Assembly: GCF_012847295.1 (NCBI RefSeq)
Contig: NZ_JABBDY010000003.1
Coordinates: 248,001-312,000 of the forward strand
Direction of reading: 5' to 3'
Source of the DNA: Microbacterium sp. MF43
Lineage (GTDB): Bacteria; Actinomycetota; Actinomycetes; Actinomycetales; Microbacteriaceae
Length of the DNA: 64,000 nucleotides
The first letter of the stretch is position 1. Each line of letters opens with the position of its first letter. The notes below the pieces were generated by a model. It saw only the letters and a list, made by a program, of their open reading frames with translations. It ran no database searches and had not been told where the DNA came from. This document shows positions 36,979 through 45,105 of this stretch, in pieces. A program made the position numbers and the translations under genes.

Positions 36979-37111
36979 CGACAGGCCCGCGGCCGGACCC
37001 GGGAGGTGATCCCACAGGGCCGGCTCGTTGCGAGATGGCCGATTCCGGCCACGTGTGAATGGCCCTTCCGAGCGACGCGCGCTAGATCCGCCGCGCGGTT
37101 GACTCGGGGAC

Positions 37112-37954
37112 ATGTCAGACCTGATCCTCTCCACCCACGAGTCGGCCGCGCTCTTCGGCCGGCCCGCTGCGATCGACCTCCGTCCGGCCGGCGCCGAGCA
37201 AGTGCGGTCCTCACTCCTGGGGAGCGTACGCATCGACCCGCGGCACAACGGCCCTCGGCGCTCTGCGAACGGGGGGTTCGCCGCGGGTGCGATCGCGCGT
37301 CACATCGACGCGGATGTCGTCACCGTGCGGCTCCGCCGCCGCATCCCTCTCGGTCGCACCCTGTACGTCTCGGGTGACGGCGCCCACGGGTGCCTTGTCC
37401 ACCACGGACGCCGCCTCATCGCCGAGGCGCGTCCCGGGAGCCTGGTGCCGGCGGCGCTTCCTGCCGCGCCCGCGTGGGATGACGCCCTCGCCGCGCGTGA
37501 AGCCCACCCCTTCGTCGGCCAGAAGCATCCCCTGTCCGACTGCGTCGTCTGCTCGCCGCACCGCCGGGATGGCATGCACATCACGCCGGGGCCGGTTCGC
37601 GGTCGGCCGGAGCTTCTGGCGGCACCCTGGTCCGTCGACAGTCGCGATGCCGTGGGGGGAACGGCCTCGTACGCAACGGTGTGGGCCGCCATGGACTGCC
37701 CGAGCTACCCCGCCGCCGCCCTACGGGATCGTGAACTCTGCCTGCTCGGGACGATGACCGCCCTGGTCGAGCGCCGGCCGCGCGTGGGGGAGAACCTCGT
37801 CGTGTACAGCTGGACCCGCGCGCGCCAGGGACGTCGGCACGAGACGTCCGTCGCCATCGTCGACAGCCGCGGGCAAGTGATCGCCCGCGCCGATTCCACC
37901 TGGATCGCCCTCCGCAGGCAGCGCGTCGCCCGGTGGGCGAGTCGCTTCCGGTGA
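37112..37954 (+). CDS. thioesterase-like (hotdog fold) protein
   Basis: A 280-aa protein that looks like a double-hotdog thioesterase-family member. The first half has RRSANGGFAAGAIARHIDAD, a hotdog N-G-G helix motif. The second half starts at DCVVCSPHRRDGMHITPGP, a Cys-x-x-Cys-like entry seen in actinobacterial thioesterase-family proteins, and ends with IVDSRGQVIARADSTWIALR. It lacks a clear catalytic Asp, so activity is uncertain. It begins 133 bp after clpX and starts a run of three genes on the plus strand; the next gene follows after 78 bp. No signal peptide. Confidence 0.65.
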   Translation: MSDLILSTHESAALFGRPAAIDLRPAGAEQVRSSLLGSVRIDPRHNGPRRSANGGFAAGAIARHIDADVVTVRLRRRIPLGRTLYVSGDGAHGCLVHHGRRLIAEARPGSLVPAALPAAPAWDDALAAREAHPFVGQKHPLSDCVVCSPHRRDGMHITPGPVRGRPELLAAPWSVDSRDAVGGTASYATVWAAMDCPSYPAAALRDRELCLLGTMTALVERRPRVGENLVVYSWTRARQGRRHETSVAIVDSRGQVIARADSTWIALRRQRVARWASRFR

Positions 37955-38032
37955 TCCACACGGGCCGTCGCAGACAGCCCAACACTCCACCCACTCGCCC
38001 GGCTGAGCCGAGCACTGACAGAAAGGCACACC

Positions 38033-39154
38033 ATGTCGACCATCCTTGAAGACATCGATCACGGCGCCGCCGCGCTCACCGCTGCGCAGGCAGAAGAGGG
38101 CGCGGCGCTCGCCCAGCGACTCCTCGAATCGGTAGGCCCGGCCCTCGAACTGCTGACCATCGAACTCGGACGACGCCACCGCCTGTACGAGACCATCGAC
38201 CGCCTGGGCGCCGCGACAGCCGCCCAGCTGGCCGACGAGACCGGTGTTGGGAAACGGCAGCTTGCCGAATGGCTCCAGCAGCAGGCGATCGCAGGCGTCC
38301 TCGTCGCGGACGACCGCGCCGAACGCTATGTCCTGCCCGAGTCGTACCGGCCGGTGCTCCTCGATCCGACGAATCCGCTGCACGGTGCCGGACTGGCGGA
38401 GATGTTCGCCGGGATCGCGGAGACCTTCGAGGACGTCTCAGCGGCGTTCCCCGGACGCGGAGCCGTCGCGTTCTCGGACTTCGGCGCTGCAGTGCGCCAC
38501 GGTCTGGAGACCATCTACCGCCCGGGCTACACGCACGCGCTCGGCGCGTGGATGGCGCACCTGCCGGACATCGCGGCACGACTCGAGCAGGGCGGCATCG
38601 TCGTGGACGCAGGTTGCGGAACCGGGTGGTCGACGATCGCGCTCGCGCGTCGATTCCCGCATGCCCGCGTCGTCGGGGTAGACCTCGACGAGGCATCCGT
38701 CGACGAAGCTCGAAGCCACGCGGCTGAAGCCGGCGTGGCGGACCGGGTGTCGTTCGCCGCGGCCGACGCGACGGACGTGGGCGAGCTCGCCCGCATCGTC
38801 GGCGGCAGAGCGACCCTCGTGACCGTCTTCCTCGCGCTTCACGACATGAATGAACCGCAGCGCGCGCTCTCGGCGTTCGCCGAACTCCTGCAGGAGGGGG
38901 GAGCCGTCCTCGTCGGCGATGCTCAGGTGTCGGACACGTTCACCGCTCCGGCCGGGCCCCTCGACCGCATGTTCTCGGCGTTCAGTGTGCTGCACTGCCT
39001 GCCCGCCACCCTCGCAGAGGGGAGCGGCCACGCGCACGGCACCGTGCTGCGCGCGCCCACGGTCGCGGCGTGGGCGAGGGCCGCCGGCTTGGCGGACGTT
39101 CGCCGGCTCGAGATCGAGCACCCGGCCTGGTCCTTCTACCGGCTCGGTGTATGA
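38033..39154 (+). CDS. SAM-dependent methyltransferase with N-terminal winged-helix-like domain
   Basis: The 373-aa protein has a C-terminal class I methyltransferase fold: motif I VVDAGCGTGWSTIALAR near 190-205, the Asp of GVDLDEASVDEA, and DRVSFAAADATD. Before it is an N-terminal winged-helix-like domain (IDRLGAATAAQLADETGVGKRQLAEWLQ). This architecture is known among small-molecule methyltransferases of actinobacteria (Rv2258c-like); the substrate is unknown. GGC-type SD. It ends with an ATGA overlap with the hydrolase-LuxR gene, suggesting coupled translation. Confidence 0.83.
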   Translation: MSTILEDIDHGAAALTAAQAEEGAALAQRLLESVGPALELLTIELGRRHRLYETIDRLGAATAAQLADETGVGKRQLAEWLQQQAIAGVLVADDRAERYVLPESYRPVLLDPTNPLHGAGLAEMFAGIAETFEDVSAAFPGRGAVAFSDFGAAVRHGLETIYRPGYTHALGAWMAHLPDIAARLEQGGIVVDAGCGTGWSTIALARRFPHARVVGVDLDEASVDEARSHAAEAGVADRVSFAAADATDVGELARIVGGRATLVTVFLALHDMNEPQRALSAFAELLQEGGAVLVGDAQVSDTFTAPAGPLDRMFSAFSVLHCLPATLAEGSGHAHGTVLRAPTVAAWARAAGLADVRRLEIEHPAWSFYRLGV

Positions 39155-40281
39155 CGCCCGTCCAGGGTCGCACGCTCTCGCCGCCACGACCCGGCCCGCT
39201 CGCCGCGGGCCGGGTCGTGTCCCATACTGAGATCGTGCGATCGGGCGAGCCCCCCATCCGGTACGCCTGGACCGGATCAGACGACGTGGCGTGGTCTGAG
39301 ACGGGCGACGGCCCGCCGGTCCTCATCGGCGGGTGGTGGATGAGCCACCTCGAACGCGACGCGGAGTACCCGCCCTTCCGGGACTTCGTCTCGACGATCG
39401 CACAGCACCGTCGAGTCATCCGGATGGATCCGCCGGGCAGTGGCCTCTCGCGATCTCGCGAGACACCGTCGGAACTCTGGCCGCATGTCGACGCCATGCT
39501 CGCGGTGCTCGATGCCGCCGACGCGCAGCAGGCGACCCTCTTCGCCGGCTCGTCGGGGTGTCCGGTCGCGATCGCGTTCGCCGCCCGCCACCCTGAACGA
39601 GTGCGGCGACTCGTCTTGTCGGGCGCGTACCTGTCCGGGTCCATGATCGCGCCCGACGCCGACCGCGCCGCCCTGGTGGAACTCGTGCGACGCAGCTGGG
39701 GCGTCAGCTCGCGGGTGATGTCGGACATCTTCTACCCCGACGCGACCCCGGAGCAGCGTCGCGCGTATGTGCGGCACCAGCGTTCGACGGCGACGGCGGA
39801 TGCCGCGGCCGCCGCGCTCGAGGCCGTGTACTCCTTCGACGCGAGGGACTTCGCCGCAGACGTCTCGGCTCCCGCGCTCGTGCTCCACCGCCGCGGTGAC
39901 CGCGCGATACGTCTGGCGCTGGGGGCGGCGGTCGCCGACGCGCTGCCCGACGCACGCCTGCAGGTGCTCGACGGAGCGGCGCATCATCCCTGGCACGGTG
40001 ACACGACCGCGCTGCTCGCGGCCGCTCTCCGCTTCGACGGGGTGGCCGAGCCGGACGTGGTCTCGCCGAGTGCGCCGACGCCGGGTGCCGCGCTTCCGAT
40101 CAGCCTCCGTGAGCTCGAGGTGCTCACGCTGGTGGCCCGGGGACTCACAGACGCCCAGATCGCCTCGGAGCTGTACCTCAGCATCCATACGGTGCACCGT
40201 CACGTCGCGAATGCGCGCTCCAAGCTCGGCGTTCCCTCGCGTGCCGCTGCCGCCGCGTGGGCCGTCGCCCACACGGCGTGA
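39151..40281 (+). CDS. alpha/beta hydrolase fused to LuxR-type helix-turn-helix
   Basis: The 376-aa protein joins two domains. Residues about 45-290 are an alpha/beta hydrolase: GGWWMSHLERDAEYPPF, the nucleophile elbow AGSSGCPV with Ser135, an acid near RRGDRAIRL, and His in GAAHHPWHGD. Residues about 310-372 are a LuxR DNA-binding domain (ISLRELEVLTLVARGLTDAQIASELYLSIHTVHRHVANARSKLGV). The elbow ends in Cys instead of Gly. Hydrolase-HTH fusions suggest a one-component sensor that recognises or hydrolyses a small ester or lactone-like ligand and then changes DNA binding; this is inference. It overlaps the methyltransferase gene by 4 nt. Confidence 0.85.
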   Translation: MTPVQGRTLSPPRPGPLAAGRVVSHTEIVRSGEPPIRYAWTGSDDVAWSETGDGPPVLIGGWWMSHLERDAEYPPFRDFVSTIAQHRRVIRMDPPGSGLSRSRETPSELWPHVDAMLAVLDAADAQQATLFAGSSGCPVAIAFAARHPERVRRLVLSGAYLSGSMIAPDADRAALVELVRRSWGVSSRVMSDIFYPDATPEQRRAYVRHQRSTATADAAAAALEAVYSFDARDFAADVSAPALVLHRRGDRAIRLALGAAVADALPDARLQVLDGAAHHPWHGDTTALLAAALRFDGVAEPDVVSPSAPTPGAALPISLRELEVLTLVARGLTDAQIASELYLSIHTVHRHVANARSKLGVPSRAAAAAWAVAHTA

Positions 40282-40297
40282 CCGCGGCGCCCCGTCG

Positions 40298-42349
40298 TCA
40301 GGCGACGAGACCGCGTCGCTCCAGGAGGGGCCGGATATCGGCATCCCGTCCACGGAAGTCGCGGTAGGCGGCAAGCGGGTCCTTCGACCCGCCGACGCCC
40401 AGGAGGCGCTGACGGAATCGATCGCCGTTCGCCCGCGTGAGCCCGCCGTTCTCGCGGAACCACTCCACCGTGTCGGCGTCGAGGACCTCGCTCCAGATGT
40501 AGGAGTAGTAGCCGGCGCTGTAGCCCCCCGAGAAGACGTGCGCGAAGTAGGTCGACGAGTAGCGGGTGGGCACCGCCGGGTTGTCGAGACCGATGTCGGC
40601 GAGAGCGGATGCCTCGAACTCCGCGACGTCGAGGTCGACGCCTGCCTGCTCGGACGTCAGCGAGTGCCAGGCCTGGTCGAGCCAGGAAGCGGCGAGATAC
40701 TCGCTGGTCGCGAACCCCTGGTTGAAGGCCTCCGACGCGCGCAGCTTCTCGACCACGTCGGCAGGGAGCGGCTCGTCGGTGTCGACGTGCCGCGCATAGG
40801 CGTCGAGGATCTCCGGCCAGTAGATCCACATCTCGTTGACCTGGCTGGGGAACTCCACGAAGTCGCGGAACACATTCGTGCCGGCGAAGTGCGGGTAGGT
40901 CACCGTCGCGAAGAGGCCGTGCAGGGCGTGCCCGAACTCGTGGAAGAGCGTCGTCACCTCGTCCAGGGTGAGCAGGGTCGGCTTGCCGGGCGCCGGCTTG
41001 GGCACGTTGAGGTTGTTCACCACGACGGGACGGGTTGCGCGCAGCGCCGACTGGGAGACGATCGAGTTCATCCATGCGCCGCCGCGCTTCGTGTCGCGCG
41101 TGTACAGGTCGAGGATGAACAGGCCCAGCTCGCTGCCGTCGGCATTGTGGAGCTCGAAGACGCGGGCGTCCGGGTGATACGCGGGAATGTCGGGGCGTTC
41201 GGTGAAGGTCACGCCGTACAGCTCTGTCGCTGCGCGGAAGACACCATCGTTCAACACGCGCTCCGCCTCGAACCACGGGCGCAGTGCACCGCGATCGAGG
41301 TCGAACTCCGCCTCCCGCACCTTCTCGGTGTAGTACGCCCAGTCGTGCGCCTCGAGCGTGAAGGGCTGTGATTCGGCGTCGATGATCTCCTGCAGCGCCG
41401 CTTGCTCGCTCCGCGCATTCCGAGCGGCCGGAACGGCCAGCCGCCGCAGGAGGTCGTGCACCGCCTCGGGCGATCCGGCGGTCTCGTCCGCGGTGACGTA
41501 GCCCGCATGCGTGTCGTAGCCGAGCAGTGCCGCCCGCTCGGCCCGCAGCCGGACGATCTCCAGGAGCACCTCACGGTTGTCGTACTCGTTCCCGCGGCTG
41601 CCGCGCGAGCGCGAAGCGTCGAGGAGGCGCTTGCGACTGTCGCGGTTCGTCAGCGACGACAGGTAGGGGTGACCCGTGAACAGCGTGAGGGTGACGACCC
41701 ACTTCCCGTCGAGGCCGCGGTCCGTGGCAGCCTGTGCCGCGGCCGACAGCTCGCCCTCGGTGAGCCCGTCGAGCTCGTCGGCCGCGTCGAACACGACCGC
41801 GAGGTCGTTCGTGTCGTTCAGCAGGTTCTTCTCGAAGGTGGTGGTCAGGGTCGAGAGGCGCTGGTTGAGAGCAGTGAGCCGTTCCTTCGCCGGATCATCG
41901 AGTCCGGCGCCGGCGTGAGACATCTCGCGATAATGGCGCTCCACCAGGTAGCGCTGCTCGGAATCCACCTCGAGGTCGTCCAGCCCGTCGTGGACGGTCT
42001 TGATCCGCCAATAGAGGTCCGAGTCGAGCTGGATCGAATCGTGATGCGCCGACATGAGCGGAGCGAGTTCCTCCTCTATCGCCTGGATCTCGGGAGTGGC
42101 GTCTGCCGACGACACGGTGTAGAAAGCGCGCGAGATGTCGCCGAGGAGCTTCCCGCTCTCCTCGAGCGGTACGAGGGTGTTCTCGAACGTGGGCATGGAG
42201 CGCACGCGAGTGATGGCGGCGATCTCGCCGGAGTGCTGCTGGAAGGCTTCGCGGAACGCGGGGAGGTAGTGCTCCGGCCGGATGGCGGTGTAGTCGGGGA
42301 GATCGTAGGGAAGCGGCCCGGGGGACAGCAGAGGGTTGTCGTTCGGCAT
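40298..42349 (-). CDS. M3-family metallopeptidase (peptidyl-dipeptidase Dcp-like)
   Basis: The 683-aa enzyme is a zinc oligopeptidase with the thimet-type motif LFHEFGHALHGLF near residue 470 (HExxH) and a later Glu ligand. The N-terminal part is the long helical region of the Dcp/oligopeptidase A family (MPNDNPLLSPGPLPYDLPDYTAIRPEHYLPAF). There is no signal peptide, so it is a cytoplasmic peptide-degrading enzyme. ATG 42349 is chosen because the frame upstream runs into the operator region. It is divergent from the ArsR-like regulator. Confidence 0.93.
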   Translation of the reverse strand: MPNDNPLLSPGPLPYDLPDYTAIRPEHYLPAFREAFQQHSGEIAAITRVRSMPTFENTLVPLEESGKLLGDISRAFYTVSSADATPEIQAIEEELAPLMSAHHDSIQLDSDLYWRIKTVHDGLDDLEVDSEQRYLVERHYREMSHAGAGLDDPAKERLTALNQRLSTLTTTFEKNLLNDTNDLAVVFDAADELDGLTEGELSAAAQAATDRGLDGKWVVTLTLFTGHPYLSSLTNRDSRKRLLDASRSRGSRGNEYDNREVLLEIVRLRAERAALLGYDTHAGYVTADETAGSPEAVHDLLRRLAVPAARNARSEQAALQEIIDAESQPFTLEAHDWAYYTEKVREAEFDLDRGALRPWFEAERVLNDGVFRAATELYGVTFTERPDIPAYHPDARVFELHNADGSELGLFILDLYTRDTKRGGAWMNSIVSQSALRATRPVVVNNLNVPKPAPGKPTLLTLDEVTTLFHEFGHALHGLFATVTYPHFAGTNVFRDFVEFPSQVNEMWIYWPEILDAYARHVDTDEPLPADVVEKLRASEAFNQGFATSEYLAASWLDQAWHSLTSEQAGVDLDVAEFEASALADIGLDNPAVPTRYSSTYFAHVFSGGYSAGYYSYIWSEVLDADTVEWFRENGGLTRANGDRFRQRLLGVGGSKDPLAAYRDFRGRDADIRPLLERRGLVA

Positions 42350-42387
42350 GCGGTTCAGCCTAATCACGACGAGCCAAGATGCCCACA

Positions 42388-42439
42388 CTTGTTTGCAAAC
42401 AAGCCGTTGCAAAGAAATGCTTGCAAAGAAGTCTTTGCA
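42388..42439. promoter_or_regulatory. operator region with TTTGCAAA-type palindromes
   Basis: In the 106-bp divergent region before the regulator: a perfect 16-bp palindrome CTTGTTTGCAAACAAG (42388-42403), a direct repeat TTGCAAAGAA at 42407-42416 and 42421-42430, and an inverted repeat TGCAAAG-AAGT-CTTTGCA (42422-42428 and 42433-42439). All share a TTTGCA core and lie just upstream of the ATG at 42456. This looks like a multi-site operator for the adjacent ArsR-type protein and probably also controls the M3 peptidase gene. Confidence 0.75.
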
Positions 42440-42455
42440 TCGCTAATCTGATGCC

Positions 42456-43094
42456 ATGGCAGAGAACGAGACCAACGAGCAGGCCGAAGCGATGGCCCGC
42501 TCGGAGCAGCGTCACAACGAGGATCGCGTCCTCGACTCCGGGGCCCTGCGCGCGCTCGCCCACCCGCTCCGGGTGAGGATCTACGACATCCTCAGCCAGT
42601 ACGGACCGCAGACGGCGAGCTCCCTCGCGGAGCGCCTGGGGGAGTCGAGCGGTGCGACGAGCTACCACCTCCGTGCGCTCGCCAAGCACGACCTCATCCG
42701 CGAAGCCACCGACCGTGGAACGGGTCGCGAGCGCTGGTGGGAGCGGCCCGTGGGCGGCGTCTCGTTCGCGAGCCCCGACGCCATGGCGACACCTGCCGGC
42801 CGTGCCGCGACGCAGGTCGTCATGAACGAGTTCCTGCGCAACCGCAACGACCAGCTGCTCGAGTTCGTCAACCGCGGAATCGGCGGAGAGGACGAGATGT
42901 GGCAGGAGGGCACGCTCATCTCCACCGCGACGGCACGCCTCACCCCCGAGCAGAGCAAGGAGCTCGCGCTCAAAATCATGGCCCTGATCGACGAGGCCGT
43001 GGACAACTACCGAGACCAATCCGGCGAGAACGTCCGGCCCGTCACGATTCGGGCCGACCTGTTCCCGCTTCCCACCCTGGGAGGACAGTCATGA
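42456..43094 (+). CDS. ArsR-like winged-helix transcriptional regulator
   Basis: The 212-aa protein has an N-terminal winged helix (about 30-105): [50 protein letters not shown] and a basic wing. The C-terminal half is a helical, Met/Glu-rich dimer region with no metal-binding CxC pattern, so a small-molecule or protein signal is likelier than a metal. It starts 17 bp after the operator palindromes, pointing to autoregulation. It heads an operon with a 68-aa protein and an MFS exporter, all with 4-nt overlaps. Confidence 0.87.
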   Translation: MAENETNEQAEAMARSEQRHNEDRVLDSGALRALAHPLRVRIYDILSQYGPQTASSLAERLGESSGATSYHLRALAKHDLIREATDRGTGRERWWERPVGGVSFASPDAMATPAGRAATQVVMNEFLRNRNDQLLEFVNRGIGGEDEMWQEGTLISTATARLTPEQSKELALKIMALIDEAVDNYRDQSGENVRPVTIRADLFPLPTLGGQS

Positions 43095-43297
43095 CCGCTC
43101 TCACCGCACCTCGCTCCACGCACGCCACGCGATTCGAGCGGATGCTGCTGACCACCGCCGCCGGGATCGACCGGTTCGTCGAATCGAGACTCGAACGGCG
43201 CACCTGGACCACCCCGCCGCTCGACGCGCAGAGTCAGGCCGCCGACACCCGCGCCGATGCCCTCGCCATGGGCGCGGTCGGGATGCTTCCGCGATGA
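43091..43297 (+). CDS. small protein of unknown function in regulator-MFS operon
   Basis: A 68-aa, Arg/Thr-rich soluble protein with no recognised domain. The sequence ([25 protein letters not shown]) forms one likely amphipathic helix. Its ATG overlaps the regulator stop and its own stop overlaps the MFS start, both as ATGA, so it is translated in lockstep with both neighbours, which argues strongly that it is a real gene. It could be a helper of the exporter, but nothing in the sequence shows it. Confidence 0.7.
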   Translation: MTALTAPRSTHATRFERMLLTTAAGIDRFVESRLERRTWTTPPLDAQSQAADTRADALAMGAVGMLPR

Positions 43298-44712
43298 CCG
43301 GCACGACGGACACCGCGGATATGACAGAGGGGGCCGGGCGCAAGGGCCGGCCCCCTCTGGCCGGCCCGGCGACGAACCCGGAACCGCGAGCGAAACCCGC
43401 GCTGGGACGGGACTTCGGCAAGCTCTGGACCGCCGCAGCCTTCAGCAACCTTGCTGACGGCCTCGGCCGGGTGGCGGTGCCGCTGATCGCCACGACGCTC
43501 ACCCGCGACCCGCTGGCGATCGCCGCGATCGGTGCGCTCGCTTTCGTGCCGTGGCTCGTCTTCGGGCTCCCTGCAGGCATGATCGTCGACCGCTTCGACC
43601 GACGACGCATCATGGCGCTCGCGAACGCACTGCGGGGGCTCGCTGCTCTCGGCCTTGCCGTGCTCACCGTGACCGGCTCACTCGACATCTGGTGGCTGTT
43701 CGCCGCCACCCTCGTCTTCGGGGTCGGAGAGACCCTGTTCGACAACGCGACGAACGCGGTCGTCCCCTCTCTCGTCGAACGTCGATCGCTCGATCGGGCG
43801 AACGGATTCCTGCAGGCGGCGCAGGTCACCATCGACAGCTTCATCGCCACGCCGATCGGCGGCGTCCTGTTCGCCGTGTCGCTCGCACTTCCGCTGTGGG
43901 TCGGGGCGGCGGGGTACCTGATCCCGATCGCGCTTGCCGTGATGCTCCCGCTCTCTGCGGCACGTCCCCTGCGGGGGGCGTCGCGCGGTCAGCGGCAGGA
44001 TGCCCCCGAACCGGCGGCAGCCGTCGTCGCGGGAGAGCCGATCGCCGCCGCGGAGGCTCCGGCCGAACAGGCCGCGGAGCAGGCCGCGCTCGTCGCCGCA
44101 GAAGGCGGTACGTCCGCTCGCGAAGCGATCACGTACCTCTGGCGCCACCGCTTCCTGCGGTCCATGGTGGTCTTCACGTGCGTCGTGGGCTCCGCCTTCT
44201 CGCTGGCCCAGGCCCCGACCTTCCTCTACTTCCTCGACGAGCTCGCTGTCGCACCCGCCGCCATCGGCGTCGTGACGGCCGGAATAGGACTGGGCGCGCT
44301 CGGCGGCTCGCTGGTCGCGTCGAGGCTTGTGGAGCGATTCGGCCGGGGGGCAGTCATGCTCGGAGCGAACCTGGTGGCGGCGGCATCCCTCGTCTGCGTC
44401 TGGGCTGCACCCGAAGTGATCACCGGAACCATCGCGTATGCGCTGATGGCGTGCGCGGTCTCGGTGTGGAACGTCCCGTGGGGAGCGCTTCGGCAGGCGA
44501 TCGTGCCCGGCTATCTCTTCGGACGTGTGCTCGGGATCATCCGCACCTTCACCTGGGGACTGTTTCCCTTCGCGACGCTGCTCGGCGGGTGGATCGCCCG
44601 CTTCGATCTGCGCCTGCCCTACCTGCTCGCCGCCGGCGCGACCCTGCTCGCCGTCCTCGTCGCCTGGAGGCTCCTCTTGCAGGCCTCGAAGCACGACGCC
44701 CCCGAGGACTGA
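43294..44712 (+). CDS. MFS transporter (exporter-like)
   Basis: The 472-aa protein has twelve hydrophobic helices and the MFS motif-A region [18 protein letters not shown]. It opens with a short Gly/Lys-rich N-terminus and has a 60-residue polar Ala/Glu loop between helices 6 and 7 (about 225-265). This layout fits the MFS_3-type drug/siderophore exporters. It is regulated by the upstream ArsR-like protein through the same operon; substrate unknown. Confidence 0.88.
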   Translation: MTGTTDTADMTEGAGRKGRPPLAGPATNPEPRAKPALGRDFGKLWTAAAFSNLADGLGRVAVPLIATTLTRDPLAIAAIGALAFVPWLVFGLPAGMIVDRFDRRRIMALANALRGLAALGLAVLTVTGSLDIWWLFAATLVFGVGETLFDNATNAVVPSLVERRSLDRANGFLQAAQVTIDSFIATPIGGVLFAVSLALPLWVGAAGYLIPIALAVMLPLSAARPLRGASRGQRQDAPEPAAAVVAGEPIAAAEAPAEQAAEQAALVAAEGGTSAREAITYLWRHRFLRSMVVFTCVVGSAFSLAQAPTFLYFLDELAVAPAAIGVVTAGIGLGALGGSLVASRLVERFGRGAVMLGANLVAAASLVCVWAAPEVITGTIAYALMACAVSVWNVPWGALRQAIVPGYLFGRVLGIIRTFTWGLFPFATLLGGWIARFDLRLPYLLAAGATLLAVLVAWRLLLQASKHDAPED

Positions 44713-44855
44713 CCCGTCACCGCGCGGCGGAGATGGGCGTGTCCGGCCAACATGGCGACACTCGTCGTGCGGGAACTCGCCGCACCTGTCGGAGGGCGCA
44801 CGCTGATCGACGCGGCACTCCTGCCCGCGCGAACGCTGCGCGCCGGCGCGGGCTC

Positions 44856-45104
44856 CTAGCCGAAGCCGTCCTCAGGGTCGTTCCGCGCGAAGGCGACGCC
44901 GTCCTCGTCCAGCGACACGATGATGCCCGTGTCGAGTTCCGCGATCGGCTTGCCCTCGAGCCACGTCAGCGTCCAGCGCGGACGAGGCTGCCCGAAGAGG
45001 TCCGCCGGGATCGTGGCGTCGACCGAGGCGATCTCGCCACGGAGCTCCTGGGGGACCGAGCTCGGGGGTTCGTCCCCCGAGGTCCAGCGTGTTCCGAGTT
45101 GCAT
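44856..45104 (-). CDS. small conserved protein downstream of valS
   Basis: An 82-aa acidic protein (GDEPPSSVPQELRGEIASVDATIP, RWTLTWLEGKPIAELDTGIIVSLDEDG). No domain is recognised. It begins 1 bp after the valS stop on the same strand, so it is probably co-transcribed and coupled. The beta-rich W/Y pattern suggests a small folded domain. Function unknown. Confidence 0.6.
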   Translation of the reverse strand: MQLGTRWTSGDEPPSSVPQELRGEIASVDATIPADLFGQPRPRWTLTWLEGKPIAELDTGIIVSLDEDGVAFARNDPEDGFG

Positions 45105-45105
45105 G

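Noticed and set aside
37000-37111. Promoter with -10 TAGATC and nearby TTGACT before the hotdog-like gene
   Set aside because: The TTGACT lies downstream of the TAGATC, so the order is wrong for a -35/-10 pair.
44713-44855. Possible terminator or small RNA between the MFS gene and the 82-aa gene
   Set aside because: Only imperfect GC-rich inverted repeats (CCCGCGC/GCGCGGG) are visible; no clear stem with loop and tail.
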